Of a stretch of DNA of 64,000 nucleotides, positions 54,485 through 63,363 are shown one piece after another. Position 1 is the first letter of the stretch; each line of letters starts with the position of its first letter. The notes under the pieces are model-generated. The model had not been told where the DNA came from. It saw nothing but the letters and a program-made list of their open reading frames with translations, and did no database searches. The stretch lies in the NCBI GenBank assembly GCA_032095175.1, contig DAMCZI010000004.1, forward strand, positions 1-64,000. The letters are read 5' to 3'. The position numbers and the translations under genes are program-made. This DNA comes from DAMCZI01 sp032095175 (lineage in GTDB: Bacteria; Bacillota; Clostridia; Clostridiales; Caloramatoraceae).

Positions 54485-55542
54485 AATCACAATTATTTAA
54501 CTTGAAATCATTTGACGGATACACCTTGAACATTAAATTGAATATGCCTGATGAAAAATACATAGAAAGGCTAGTTATTTTTGTACATGGTACAGGGGCA
54601 AACACCTATGATAATCATAGAAAAGTAGGAGAAATAGAATTTAGTTATTTTGATTTATTTGTAAAAGAATTTTGTAAAAGAAATATTGCCTTTTGTCGTT
54701 GGGATACAAGAGGATGTTCTATATCTAAAAATCCTCCTGAATATGTTGATATTGATGATGAAAAATATAAAACTTATCTTCCCTCTACCTCCATTGCTGA
54801 TATTGAGTGTGTAGTAAGCTATTTTAAAAATCAAGAGCAGTTTAAAAACTCAAAAGTGATTTTGTTTGGATTTAGTGAGGGCTCAGAAATTGCACCCCTA
54901 GTAGCTTTAAATAAAAAAGTAAGCATTGATGGCTTGTTATTAGCAGGCTATGCAAATGAAAATTTGAGAACAACACTAGAATGGCAATTATCAGGCAGAA
55001 GTTCTATGGTAAATATGTGTAAATGGTTTGATTACGATAATAAGGGCTATATTACAAAAGCTGATTATAAGGAGGATCGATATAAGGCTCGAAAAGCATG
55101 TTTAAAAAATGCCTGGTTTTGGCAATTAGATTTAAACCATGATGGAATTATAGACCAAAAGGATTTTGAAATAAGGCTAAAAAAATATAAATTTAAAGTA
55201 TTTAAAGCCATAGATTCTGATGATGATAAATGGTTGAAAAAAAATTTTGATATTAGAATTACTTCTGCATGGTGCAAAGAGCATTTTAAGTTACCACCAT
55301 CAAAAGAAGTTTTGCCACAGTTAAATATTCCAATCCATATTTTTCACGGTAAAGATGATGCAAATATACCAGTACAGGATGTTATTGATATCGACAACAA
55401 ATTTAAAGAGTTAAAAAAGAGTAATTTGCATATTCATATATTTGAAAACCATGACCACAATTTAAACTATTTATTATATCCATTGAAAGGCATTGTTTCA
55501 GAAGGATTGCAATCTATATTTGATACTTCTTCTGCTATTTAG
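54481..55542 (+). CDS. Alpha/beta hydrolase with inserted EF-hand pair
   Basis: 353 residues. Hydrolase core: LVIFVHGTGANTYDNH, CRWDTRGCS, nucleophile Ser132 in GFSEGSE, Asp in FHGKDDANIP and His in FENHDHN. Between strand 6 and the Asp are two EF-hand loops, DYDNKGYITKAD (184-195) and DLNHDGIIDQKD (217-228), inside the cap. A calcium-binding cap on a lipase/esterase-like fold is unusual. It follows ydcF in one operon. Substrate unknown. Confidence 0.85.
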   Translation: MKSQLFNLKSFDGYTLNIKLNMPDEKYIERLVIFVHGTGANTYDNHRKVGEIEFSYFDLFVKEFCKRNIAFCRWDTRGCSISKNPPEYVDIDDEKYKTYLPSTSIADIECVVSYFKNQEQFKNSKVILFGFSEGSEIAPLVALNKKVSIDGLLLAGYANENLRTTLEWQLSGRSSMVNMCKWFDYDNKGYITKADYKEDRYKARKACLKNAWFWQLDLNHDGIIDQKDFEIRLKKYKFKVFKAIDSDDDKWLKKNFDIRITSAWCKEHFKLPPSKEVLPQLNIPIHIFHGKDDANIPVQDVIDIDNKFKELKKSNLHIHIFENHDHNLNYLLYPLKGIVSEGLQSIFDTSSAI

Positions 55543-55589
55543 TATCAACAACTTATAAGTACAATTTAGAAATAGAATTTATAAACCCT

Positions 55590-55629
55590 CAAGAGGAGAA
55601 TATAAATTTATGAAAGGACAAGATTTATG
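55590..55629 (+). other. Duplicated ydcF 3' end and 6-codon ORF before dnaN
   Basis: CAAGAGGAGAATATAAAT followed by TTATGAAA repeats the ydcF end at 54463-54485. A six-codon frame MKGQDL (55609-55629) follows this copy and its TGA overlaps the dnaN-like start as ATGA, so it may couple translation. Confidence 0.5.
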
Positions 55630-56745
55630 AGAATTAGAGTTAAACAACAAGAACTAGAGAAAGCCATTAACATTGTACAGAAAGCTATTCCTATAAGGAC
55701 GGTTATACCAATAGGAAGGGGTATCTATCTAAATGCCCAAAATAACATATTAAATTTGATAGGCAATGATTTACAAATCGGAATAGAAACATACATTGAT
55801 GCTGAGGTAATAAATCCAGGGGGAGTCGTGATAGACGCTAAGATATTTGGAGACATTGTTAGGAAAATAAAAGATGAATATGTCAATATAAGTGTAGATA
55901 ATAATTATCATGTTGAAATACAGTGTGAAAATTTACAAATGGCAATCATGGGATTAGATCCAACTGAATTTCCATGCTTGCCTAAAATTATTGAGGGCAG
56001 CTCTGTTGTTATATCTGAAAACATTATAAGCAATATGATAAAACAAACCGTTTTTGCTGCATCCAAAACCCAGTCAAATTTTATTACTACAGGTATATTA
56101 CTTGAAATCACAAGCAATTGTATAATAATGGTGTCAACTGATATGTATCGCCTTGCGATGCGCAAGGAACCTCTAGGCCACAAAATAGATAAAGATATAA
56201 AAGCTCTTATTCCGAGTAGTTCATTATTGGAAATAAGTAAAATTCTCTCAGAGAATGAACATAGAAAAGTTGAGATTGTCCTAGGTGATAGGCAAGCACT
56301 ATTCATAATAGAAAATACAAAAATAATGATAAGATTAATTAGTGGTGACTATATTAAATATGATGTTGCATTTCCTAAAGAATTTACTACTTCTGTAAGA
56401 GTAAAAACAAATGAATTTCTAGATACACTTGAGATAACAAATATATTCACACAGAATGGAAATAACTTAGTTAGGTTTAGCATAAAAGACCAGGTTCTTA
56501 AAGTTTCTACCGAAACAGAGTTGGGAAATATGGCAAAAGAGATAAACGTTGAAGCAAATGGCAAAGATATAGAGATTGGCTTTAATGTGAGGTACATAAT
56601 TGAAATGCTAAGAGTAATCAATGATGAAGAAATAGAACTTAACTTATCAAGCAGCATACTGCCTATGGTTATCAAGACAGTAGGTACTAATGATTATAGC
56701 TATTTAGTATTTCCTGTGAGGTTACATGAAAAAGTCATGATTTAG
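55627..56745 (+). CDS. DNA polymerase III beta clamp paralogue (DnaN-like)
   Basis: 372 residues, full sliding-clamp length, in three domains. MRIRVKQQELEKAINIVQKA begins domain 1; GLDPTEFPCLPK and TQSNFITTGILLEI mark the first linker and domain 2; TEFLDTLEITNIFT-type and INDEEIELNLSSSILPMVIK mark domain 3. The C terminus is YLVFPVRL plus six extra residues. It lies among accessory genes, not next to dnaA or recF, so it is likely a second clamp, as in plasmid- or phage-derived copies. ATG at 55627 follows a duplicated RBS region. Confidence 0.88.
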   Translation: MRIRVKQQELEKAINIVQKAIPIRTVIPIGRGIYLNAQNNILNLIGNDLQIGIETYIDAEVINPGGVVIDAKIFGDIVRKIKDEYVNISVDNNYHVEIQCENLQMAIMGLDPTEFPCLPKIIEGSSVVISENIISNMIKQTVFAASKTQSNFITTGILLEITSNCIIMVSTDMYRLAMRKEPLGHKIDKDIKALIPSSSLLEISKILSENEHRKVEIVLGDRQALFIIENTKIMIRLISGDYIKYDVAFPKEFTTSVRVKTNEFLDTLEITNIFTQNGNNLVRFSIKDQVLKVSTETELGNMAKEINVEANGKDIEIGFNVRYIIEMLRVINDEEIELNLSSSILPMVIKTVGTNDYSYLVFPVRLHEKVMI

Positions 56746-56821
56746 AATTATAGCGATTTATAGTTTAGCTTAGTAAAATACTATGTATTAACTATTGTTT
56801 GAATAAGGAGTTGAGATAATT

Positions 56822-57274
56822 GTGATAAAAAGAACTAATGTACAAGCATTTGTTTTCTCTAGAAATCCATCTTTTAAGGTTCTTATTTTAAAGCGAACAC
56901 CAGAAAGAAGTGGTTATTGGCAGCCTGTTTGCGGTGGTGTTGAAAATGGAGAAGAACTAAACGAAACAGTAATACGAGAAGTATTTGAGGAGACTGGCAT
57001 AACTAAACTAAAATCTGTTATTGATTTAGACTATACATTTAAATATAGAGAAACTAAAAATGGTGGGCTAATGGATATGCAGGATTTTTGTTTTGCTGTT
57101 GAAGTTAATAACATATCGAATATAGAAATATCTGATGAACACCAAGAATATAAATGGTGTTCATATGCTGAAGCAAAAGAATATCTAAAATGGGAACATA
57201 ACTTGATTGCACTTGAAAAACTAATGAATATTATTGAAATGAACCTGACACTTAAGGAGGAATGTCAATGCTAG
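56822..57274 (+). CDS. Nudix hydrolase
   Basis: 150 residues. Nudix box GGVENGEELNETVIREVFEETG with the full G-x5-E-x7-REVxEExG spacing. The N terminus (FVFSRNPSFKVLILKRTPER) and the later WCSYAEAKEYL fit dATP/dihydroneopterin-type Nudix enzymes of this length. It would hydrolyse a nucleoside diphosphate-linked substrate. GTG at 56822 follows AAGGAG. It overlaps the next gene and is cotranslated with it. Confidence 0.85.
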   Translation: MIKRTNVQAFVFSRNPSFKVLILKRTPERSGYWQPVCGGVENGEELNETVIREVFEETGITKLKSVIDLDYTFKYRETKNGGLMDMQDFCFAVEVNNISNIEISDEHQEYKWCSYAEAKEYLKWEHNLIALEKLMNIIEMNLTLKEECQC

Positions 57275-58029
57275 TAAATACAATAAAGCAAGTATTAGCA
57301 TTTGAAAGTATTGAAGAAACGGAAAAATATAAAAGTATCATTGATAATCTTTTAATTAAGTTAGAAGATTATATTAAACTATTGGAACAGGAATACAGAT
57401 TAATTGATTATCCTAAGGCAATAGTATGGACTACATCTGAATTGGCAACAACAGTTTTTTCAACTGTTCCCATACCAGCATATACAAATGAAAGATTTAT
57501 GTGTATTACACCTGATATTGATACATGGAAAAAAATATTTGTAGCCCTTAGTAAGGATATACCAAACAAAAGTATTAGTAGTTATTATCAGAACATATCA
57601 GCAAATTTTCTATTGACAATGCTTGGACATGAGTTCACCCATCATTCAGACCTTTTTTTAGATGATTTTGATGATGATAGATACAGTGGGATATGGTTTG
57701 AAGAAGGCATGTGCGACTATCTAAGTAGAAAAAATTTATTAACCAATGAAGAATTTGAAAAAATATCACAGGTTGAATGGGATTATATTATGTACTATAA
57801 AAACATATTTAAGCCTAGTTCCATAGAGGAATTTGGCTCAGAAAGTTATTCTAACAGTATGGAAAGAATCATGTATGACTATTATAGGAGCTTTCATACT
57901 GTTAAAAAGTTAGTTGAAGGAAAAGGAAAAGGAGATCCCAAAAAAATATTTGAGTTGTACCAAAATTGGTCTAATGAAGGAAGCAAAATATCTCTTAGTG
58001 AATATTTCAATATTGATATTTTTAAATAA
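57268..58029 (+). CDS. Putative zinc metallopeptidase
   Basis: 253 residues from the ATG at 57268, with AAGGAGG upstream inside the end of the Nudix gene (57272-57274). Zinc motif HEFTH is in TMLGHEFTHHSDLF, followed after about 30 residues by WFEEGMCDYLS, which supplies the third ligand of gluzincins. Cytosolic. The N-terminal 25 residues are duplicated as debris at 60704. Function unknown; coupling to the Nudix enzyme is clear. Confidence 0.75.
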   Translation: MLVNTIKQVLAFESIEETEKYKSIIDNLLIKLEDYIKLLEQEYRLIDYPKAIVWTTSELATTVFSTVPIPAYTNERFMCITPDIDTWKKIFVALSKDIPNKSISSYYQNISANFLLTMLGHEFTHHSDLFLDDFDDDRYSGIWFEEGMCDYLSRKNLLTNEEFEKISQVEWDYIMYYKNIFKPSSIEEFGSESYSNSMERIMYDYYRSFHTVKKLVEGKGKGDPKKIFELYQNWSNEGSKISLSEYFNIDIFK

Positions 58030-58091
58030 ACCTACTTTTACTTCTCTTTTTCATAATAAATAAAATATTTGTTATATAAGGGGGACCAAGT

Positions 58092-58712
58092 ATGTGGAAA
58101 AAAATTAGTGAACCATGGAAGGCATGTTTTGAGGAAGTATGGGAAGCTTATTGTAATGGTTCAATACCAATTGGTGCTGTAATAGTTTCAAATGAAGGTG
58201 AAATTATATCTCGCGGAAGAAACATGATAAATGAAGAAATAAAGGAGCCTAACAGATTAAGTAATAGTAAAATTGCCCATGCAGAAATGAATGCAATATA
58301 TAGCAGCAAACAAGGGCTAAAAAATGCGATACTATACTCATCAATGGAACCATGTGCCATGTGTTTTGGAGCAATCGTTATGAGTGGAATAAAAGAAATA
58401 TATTATGCTGCAAGAGACGGAATAGGTGGTGGAACAAATTTAAAAAATGACTATATCAGCAAACGAAATGTAAAAATAAATGAACATAATCCAGAATTAG
58501 AAATTGTACAGCTAGTAATTAAGACTGATTTTATATGTCGAAATTTTGGAGAAAAATCAGAAGAATTACTAAATGTATGGGAAAATACATGTCCACTGGG
58601 TATCCAGCTAGGAAGAAAGTGGTACAAAGAAGATAGGTTAATAAATTACAAGGCAGCTAACTACACCATTGAACAAGTAATTGAGGAGATTAATAAAGTG
58701 TTGGCTATGTAG
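58092..58712 (+). CDS. Nucleoside deaminase (CDA/TadA fold)
   Basis: 206 residues. Zinc and proton-shuttle motif KIAHAEMNAIYS (HAE) and the second ligands in SSMEPCAMCFGAIVMSG (PCxxC). A C-terminal extension of about 90 residues exceeds the usual 150 of guanine or cytosine deaminases. It resembles guanine deaminase and tRNA-adenosine deaminase relatives; TadA itself is essential and usually elsewhere. ATG at 58092 follows GGGGGA. Substrate undecided. Confidence 0.8.
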   Translation: MWKKISEPWKACFEEVWEAYCNGSIPIGAVIVSNEGEIISRGRNMINEEIKEPNRLSNSKIAHAEMNAIYSSKQGLKNAILYSSMEPCAMCFGAIVMSGIKEIYYAARDGIGGGTNLKNDYISKRNVKINEHNPELEIVQLVIKTDFICRNFGEKSEELLNVWENTCPLGIQLGRKWYKEDRLINYKAANYTIEQVIEEINKVLAM

Positions 58713-58784
58713 ATGTATTACCAGTTCTCACCTATTTATTTAACAGAGAGGTCTATATGAGGACAAGTATAAGCGCAATATTTC

Positions 58785-58826
58785 GGCTGATGATGTATAA
58801 AATTAAAACATTATATATCATCAGCC
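58785..58826. terminator. Hairpin after the deaminase gene
   Basis: GGCTGATGATGTATAA pairs with TTATATATCATCAGCC (one mismatch). It lies 73 bases after the stop codon, between convergent genes. Confidence 0.6.
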
Positions 58827-58897
58827 CAGCACACTTTACTAGGCAATTCCTTTACCGTTTAATGAAAAAGATAAGCAGATTATGAATTAGCTAAACT

Positions 58898-59359
58898 TCA
58901 TAATGAACATTCCATAGTCAACATTTTTTCCAATAATCCATGACGTTTATAAAAACGTATTCCACTATTGTTAGTGGGAAAAACAGATAACCGTAAATAT
59001 TCCATATTACGTTCTTTAGCCCATTGCTTTGAGGCTTCAAGTAATTGTGTCCCTATACCATGATTTCTATATTTCTCTTTTACTATAAAATCTTGTAGAT
59101 ATGCATATTTACAAGGAATTAATAAGCTCAACCCTTTTACTTCATTTTCATACAATAAAGAAAAACCTATTATTTCATTATCCAAAACAGCTACTAAAAA
59201 GTCAGATTTCTGACTTTTTATAATTTCCATTAGATAATCTTCTGTTCTTTCACTCCTTTGAAAATGTTCAGGTTGATATTTGATTGCATCTGTATCAAGT
59301 TCCCAGAACAACTTATTTATTTCTGGAATATCATTAGATATCGCTTTCCTAATATCCAT
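58898..59359 (-). CDS. GNAT family acetyltransferase
   Basis: About 153 residues from the ATG at 59359, preceded by GAGGTGAA; the frame from 59413 has no binding site. The acetyl-CoA loop is KEKYRNHGIGTQLLEASKQWA and the C-terminal end is NNSGIRFYKRHGLLEK, both clear GNAT motifs. Transfers an acetyl group to an unknown amine. Monocistronic. Confidence 0.88.
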   Translation of the reverse strand: MDIRKAISNDIPEINKLFWELDTDAIKYQPEHFQRSERTEDYLMEIIKSQKSDFLVAVLDNEIIGFSLLYENEVKGLSLLIPCKYAYLQDFIVKEKYRNHGIGTQLLEASKQWAKERNMEYLRLSVFPTNNSGIRFYKRHGLLEKMLTMECSL

Positions 59360-59413
59360 AATTTTCACCTCAAATAATAATTTTAGTTGTCGAGATATTT
59401 TACAATTGCACAT

Positions 59414-59723
59414 GAACTAAGCCACCATATATATGTTAGTTTTGTTAAATTAGACAAACTGGGATATATCCAATTATACCAATTAAATACAATTTAATCT
59501 ATAACTTATATGGCTGCCACTTTTCACTTGAGATACATTTATCATTTTACTCAAGATACTCACCTCTCTAGGTATGTATCTCCATATTCCAATAATATAT
59601 CCGTTCCTTTTGTATCTGAATTCGACATATTGTTATTTTTATTTGCAGCTGCTTAAACCTCCCTTTATAAAATATCTGATTTAAAATGATTAGCACAACA
59701 TAAGAAAGTTGCGAATTATATTT
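59414..59723. other. Intergenic region with half of the 40-bp palindrome
   Basis: ATAACTTATATGGCTGCCAC (59501-59520) is the right half of the palindrome at 34592-34631 and continues as TT. No gene is visible. Confidence 0.5.
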
Positions 59724-60158
59724 CTAACATATTTCAACTGCATTTTGCCCTACTGCTTCAATAATTTTCTTCCCGAAGTAATCTAATGTACCTTTTCCAC
59801 TTGATACAACTACAGAACTACCCTGTTTTTCATATTGCTTATAGTAAAGATTTTGATGGATTTGAGATTGTCCATAACTAAACCACTGCCATCTTATCTT
59901 TGTGGCTCTTCTAATATAAAGCTCACTTGAGTTAGAACTAATATTCACTGGATTCCAGACTGTAAGAGTTTCACCCTCATTAAATATAAGAATTAGGGTA
60001 TTCTCCTGAGCATTAAATTGTACATCAACAATTATGTGGTAATTATCCATAGGTCTACCAAACCACTCTCCCCAAAATCTTAAAGTTCCTTTTTTTAGAC
60101 CACTAATATTCTTTTTCATAAACTCTATAGTTGTTTTATCATCATTCATTTTAAGCAT
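59724..60158 (-). CDS. Protein of unknown function
   Basis: 144 residues, soluble, beta-rich, with GTLRFWGEWFGRPMDNYHII, ENTLILIFNEGETLTVWNPV and RRATKIRWQWFSYG. ATG at 60158 has only a weak GGGGG upstream and MND at residue 4 is an alternative start. I recognise no family. No transposon or toxin signal. Confidence 0.5.
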   Translation of the reverse strand: MLKMNDDKTTIEFMKKNISGLKKGTLRFWGEWFGRPMDNYHIIVDVQFNAQENTLILIFNEGETLTVWNPVNISSNSSELYIRRATKIRWQWFSYGQSQIHQNLYYKQYEKQGSSVVVSSGKGTLDYFGKKIIEAVGQNAVEIC

Positions 60159-60159
60159 A

Positions 60160-60690
60160 ATACCCCCAATTTTGATTAATGCACAATATTACTAATACGA
60201 TTTTATCCATATATTTTAATATTCTTTATACACAAAATGCTCTACTTTACTTAATCCTTCAGAAAGATATTTTTTTGCTTCAATAGGATATAATTCTATA
60301 TTCTATATTTTGCATCTCCTGTTTCTGTATATTATTAAGTTTATACATACTTCGTGATATAATACTGTTGTTCAGCAATAGAAGATATCACATCAGATAA
60401 TTGCATATCCTACTTCATTCTTCTATTCCTTGTAGACATTCCAATTGTTCCATAAGATTTAATCGCATATCGATTAAATTTTCAAACAGTTAATTGGATT
60501 GATAATGCATCCTACTCATCTTTCATACTAATACAATACTAACATGGAATGAAATTAGTTTATAGTCTGTTAAATAATTACATATTATGATATGATATAG
60601 AGGAGTAAATTTGGAAATTTACGTAAAATTGTAGATATTTTATTGCATGGTTAAAGAGGTAGAAACAGTTTTTATGAGATTATGAACTAT
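60160..60690. other. Gene-free region with possible decayed minus-strand frame
   Basis: Read on the minus strand, pieces such as LIDMRLNLMEQLECLQGIEE and ISDVISSIAEQQYYITKYV occur in different frames with stops between them, which looks like an old inactivated gene, but I cannot assign it. Confidence 0.3.
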
Positions 60691-60703
60691 TCAAACATTA
60701 GGT

Positions 60704-60972
60704 GCATTTGAAAGTATTGATGAAGGGGAAAAATATAAAAGTATCATTGATAATCTTTTAATTAAATTAGATAAAGATATTACTCCAACACCCTAGAACC
60801 CTGGGAAACAATTAAATATTGTTTTAATATAAATACTGCCACTGAAATTGATATTTTATCCATAAATAAAATGACTTTTGAGCATGCAGAGAATTTGATA
60901 AAGATAAGGTATTCAAAGTGTGGTTTTAAATCACTAGATGAATTCCATAGCATATTAAAGTACCATATGTGA
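60704..60972 (+). pseudogene. Chimeric gene debris (metallopeptidase 5' end plus unknown 3' end)
   Basis: 60704-60771 repeats the start of the metallopeptidase gene at 57299-57366 almost base for base (FESIDEGEKYKSIIDNLLIK). Directly after it a different frame reads TLEPWETIKYCFNINTATEI, KMTFEHAENLIKIRY and CGFKSLDEFHSILKYHM before a stop. The second part has a partial copy at 53683. Two gene fragments joined, so recombination between cassettes or repeats is likely. Confidence 0.65.
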
Positions 60973-61021
60973 TAGAACCTATAAAGAAAGTATTATAAGC
61001 TTTATTTATAAAGGAGAAAAT

Positions 61022-61810
61022 ATGAAAAAAAATAGTTTAGTTATAATAATAACATGCATAACTATTTTCAATTTTGTTGCTTGCACAAATAAAGGTTCTA
61101 CAACAGATAATACCAAAATTGAAGAAAGCTTTTTTAAAAGTGGCACAGATGATTCTAATTATATCGAGTTACTAAAGGTGAATGATAATATTTGGATACA
61201 TACTACATATACAAATTATAAAGAAATGAGAACTCCATCAAATGGGGTTATAGCAGTCACTTCAAAAGGATTAATCTTAATTGACACACCTTGGAATAAT
61301 ACACAGACTAAAGAACTTATAGAACTTACAAAAAAAATCTTTAAAAAAGATATTTCTCTTGCAATCATAACACATGCACATGATGATAGAATTGGTGGAA
61401 TTAACACATTGCTTGAAAAAAAAATTGATGTTAGGAGCACAAGTAGGACTATGAAAGAGGCTGAAAACAATGGATTTAAAAAGCCTCCAACAGAGCTTAA
61501 AAACGATGAGAAAATTACATGGGAAGATATGAATATTGAGATATTTTATCCTGGAGAAGGTCATACATCTGACAACATAACAGTTTGGTTCCCACAGTAT
61601 AAAATACTTTTTGGAGGATGTTTAATTAAATCGTTAGAATCCGATAATGTTGGTAGTTCAAAAGATTCAAATATAAAACAGTGGCCAGTTTCAGTCAATA
61701 AAGTGTTAGAAAAATATTCAGATGCAGAAATAGTTATACCTGGGCATGGAAAATGGGGAAGTTTAAAATTGGTAGAACATACATTAAATCTATTAAAAAA
61801 TTTGAAATGA
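61022..61810 (+). CDS. Subclass B1 metallo-beta-lactamase, lipoprotein type
   Basis: 262 residues. Lipoprotein signal with lipobox FVAC (Cys21). All B1 zinc ligands are present: His118, His120 and Asp122 in THAHDDRIGG, His181 in GHTSDN, Cys200 in GGCLIKS and His242 in PGHGKWG. The substrate-binding Lys of B1 enzymes is Lys203 in GGCLIKS. The layout matches BcII and relatives. It should hydrolyse penicillins, cephalosporins and carbapenems at the outer membrane face, if expressed. No insertion sequence flanks it. RBS AAAGGAG; ATG at 61022. Confidence 0.9.
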   Translation: MKKNSLVIIITCITIFNFVACTNKGSTTDNTKIEESFFKSGTDDSNYIELLKVNDNIWIHTTYTNYKEMRTPSNGVIAVTSKGLILIDTPWNNTQTKELIELTKKIFKKDISLAIITHAHDDRIGGINTLLEKKIDVRSTSRTMKEAENNGFKKPPTELKNDEKITWEDMNIEIFYPGEGHTSDNITVWFPQYKILFGGCLIKSLESDNVGSSKDSNIKQWPVSVNKVLEKYSDAEIVIPGHGKWGSLKLVEHTLNLLKNLK

Positions 61811-61911
61811 CTATGAAAAATATTATAATATTTAATTACAAGTCAAGGGATTCAGTGTATATTCATTTTATAACATAAAAAAGGTTATATATATTGAACG
61901 GGGTGAAAGAA

Positions 61912-62424
61912 ATGAAAACAATTTTAGCAGAGGAAAGATTTGATATTATATCAGGAGAAAACAAGGCTTTTATCATTGAGTTTGATAATGAAATTTCAAA
62001 ATTGGGTTACAGCTTTGGCGACAGCATTGGCAGTGGTTATTGCTGGGGAAAATATATGATTATATATTCAAAAGTTGGAGTTAAGAGTAAACAAGTTGCC
62101 GCGCGAATATATATCAGAGAAAACAGCATTGTTCTTCGACTTTTCTTGAATAAAATTGATAAACATCGCGAATATATTGAAAATGCAAAACTCTTTATAA
62201 AAGGAGTTTTTACAGGAGAACATGGAAAATGCAAGCATTGTCATAATGACAAGGGTGGCATATGCAAATTCAGAAAAACTTATACTCTTGAAAATAATTA
62301 TATTGAAAAATGTAATGGTATTACTTTTGAATTTTGGGAACCTAATTTAGATAAATTACCAGATTATATAAATTTATTAAAAGAATTTTATCCTACAAGA
62401 AAAACCAAAAGTGCCCAATGTTAA
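61912..62424 (+). CDS. Protein of unknown function with Cys/His-rich motif
   Basis: About 170 residues from the ATG at 61912, preceded by GGGGTGAAA. SFGDSIGSGYCWGKYMIIYS, then VAARIYIRENSIVLRLFLNK are beta-rich, and HGKCKHCHNDKGGICKF has possible zinc ligands. I recognise no named family with certainty. It follows the metallo-beta-lactamase by about 100 bases on the same strand. Confidence 0.6.
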   Translation: MKTILAEERFDIISGENKAFIIEFDNEISKLGYSFGDSIGSGYCWGKYMIIYSKVGVKSKQVAARIYIRENSIVLRLFLNKIDKHREYIENAKLFIKGVFTGEHGKCKHCHNDKGGICKFRKTYTLENNYIEKCNGITFEFWEPNLDKLPDYINLLKEFYPTRKTKSAQC

Positions 62425-62544
62425 TTGCATCTCTACTTAACTGCCATCAGAAAATATCCAATTATATAAATAGCTTGACGGTTGCCATAAGCATCAGTTG
62501 GTTGGATAAAATCAAAACTAACGATAAGAAGGTGAGGATTGAAA

Positions 62545-63363
62545 ATGCAAGAACTTCAAAAGCAGATAATTAAAGAATTGAATGTAAAGCCAGTTATAAA
62601 TTGTGAAGTTGAAGTAAAAGAACGTATAGAGTTTCTAAAAAGATATTTGCAGAAAACTGAAAAAAAGGGATATGTGCTGAGCATTTCTGGCGGACAAGAC
62701 TCTTCGTTAGCCGGTAAATTAGGGCAGATGGCAGTTGAGCAACTTAGAGCTGAAACAAATATGGAATACAATTTTTTAGCAGTAAGATTGCCTTATGGCA
62801 TACAAATTGATGAACAAGATGCACAATTAGCATTAGAATTTATAAAACCTGATAAGATTGTTACAATCAATATTAAAGAGGCTGTGGATAGTTCTGTTCA
62901 GTCATTTAATTATGGAACAAATAAGGAAATAACAGATTATCTTAAGGGAAACATTAAAGCAAGAGAAAGAATGAAAATTCATTATGACCTTGCAGGCTAT
63001 TATGATCTTATAGTAATTGGCACAGACCACGCTGCCGAAGCATTAACAGGATTTTTTACAAAATACGGTGATGGTGGTTCTGATATAGTACCTCTAGCAG
63101 GTTTAAATAAGCGTCAAGGTAGAATGCTGCTAGAATACTTAGGTGCACCAACTCGACTATATTTGAAAACCCCTACAGCTGATTTGATGGATACTGTCCC
63201 CGGTCGTTCAGATGAAGAAGAATTAGGTTTAAAGTATGAAGAAATTGATGATTACTTAGAGGGCAAATGCCTACCAGAAGATATCGCACAGAAAATTGAA
63301 AGCCGATATTTTCAAACAAAGCACAAACGCTCCTTACCAATTACTCCTACTGATACATGGTAG
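62545..63363 (+). CDS. nadE: Ammonia-dependent NAD synthetase
   Basis: About 272 residues from the ATG at 62545, with AAGGTGAGG upstream. The ATP-pyrophosphatase loop is LSISGGQDSSLAGKL, and the downstream blocks are VRLPYGIQIDEQDAQLAL, IVIGTDHAAEALTGFFTKYGDGG and TPTADLMDTVPGRSDEEELG. It amidates deamido-NAD using ammonia; the protein has no glutaminase domain, so ammonia is the donor. Length fits NadE of Bacillus. Confidence 0.95.
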   Translation: MQELQKQIIKELNVKPVINCEVEVKERIEFLKRYLQKTEKKGYVLSISGGQDSSLAGKLGQMAVEQLRAETNMEYNFLAVRLPYGIQIDEQDAQLALEFIKPDKIVTINIKEAVDSSVQSFNYGTNKEITDYLKGNIKARERMKIHYDLAGYYDLIVIGTDHAAEALTGFFTKYGDGGSDIVPLAGLNKRQGRMLLEYLGAPTRLYLKTPTADLMDTVPGRSDEEELGLKYEEIDDYLEGKCLPEDIAQKIESRYFQTKHKRSLPITPTDTW

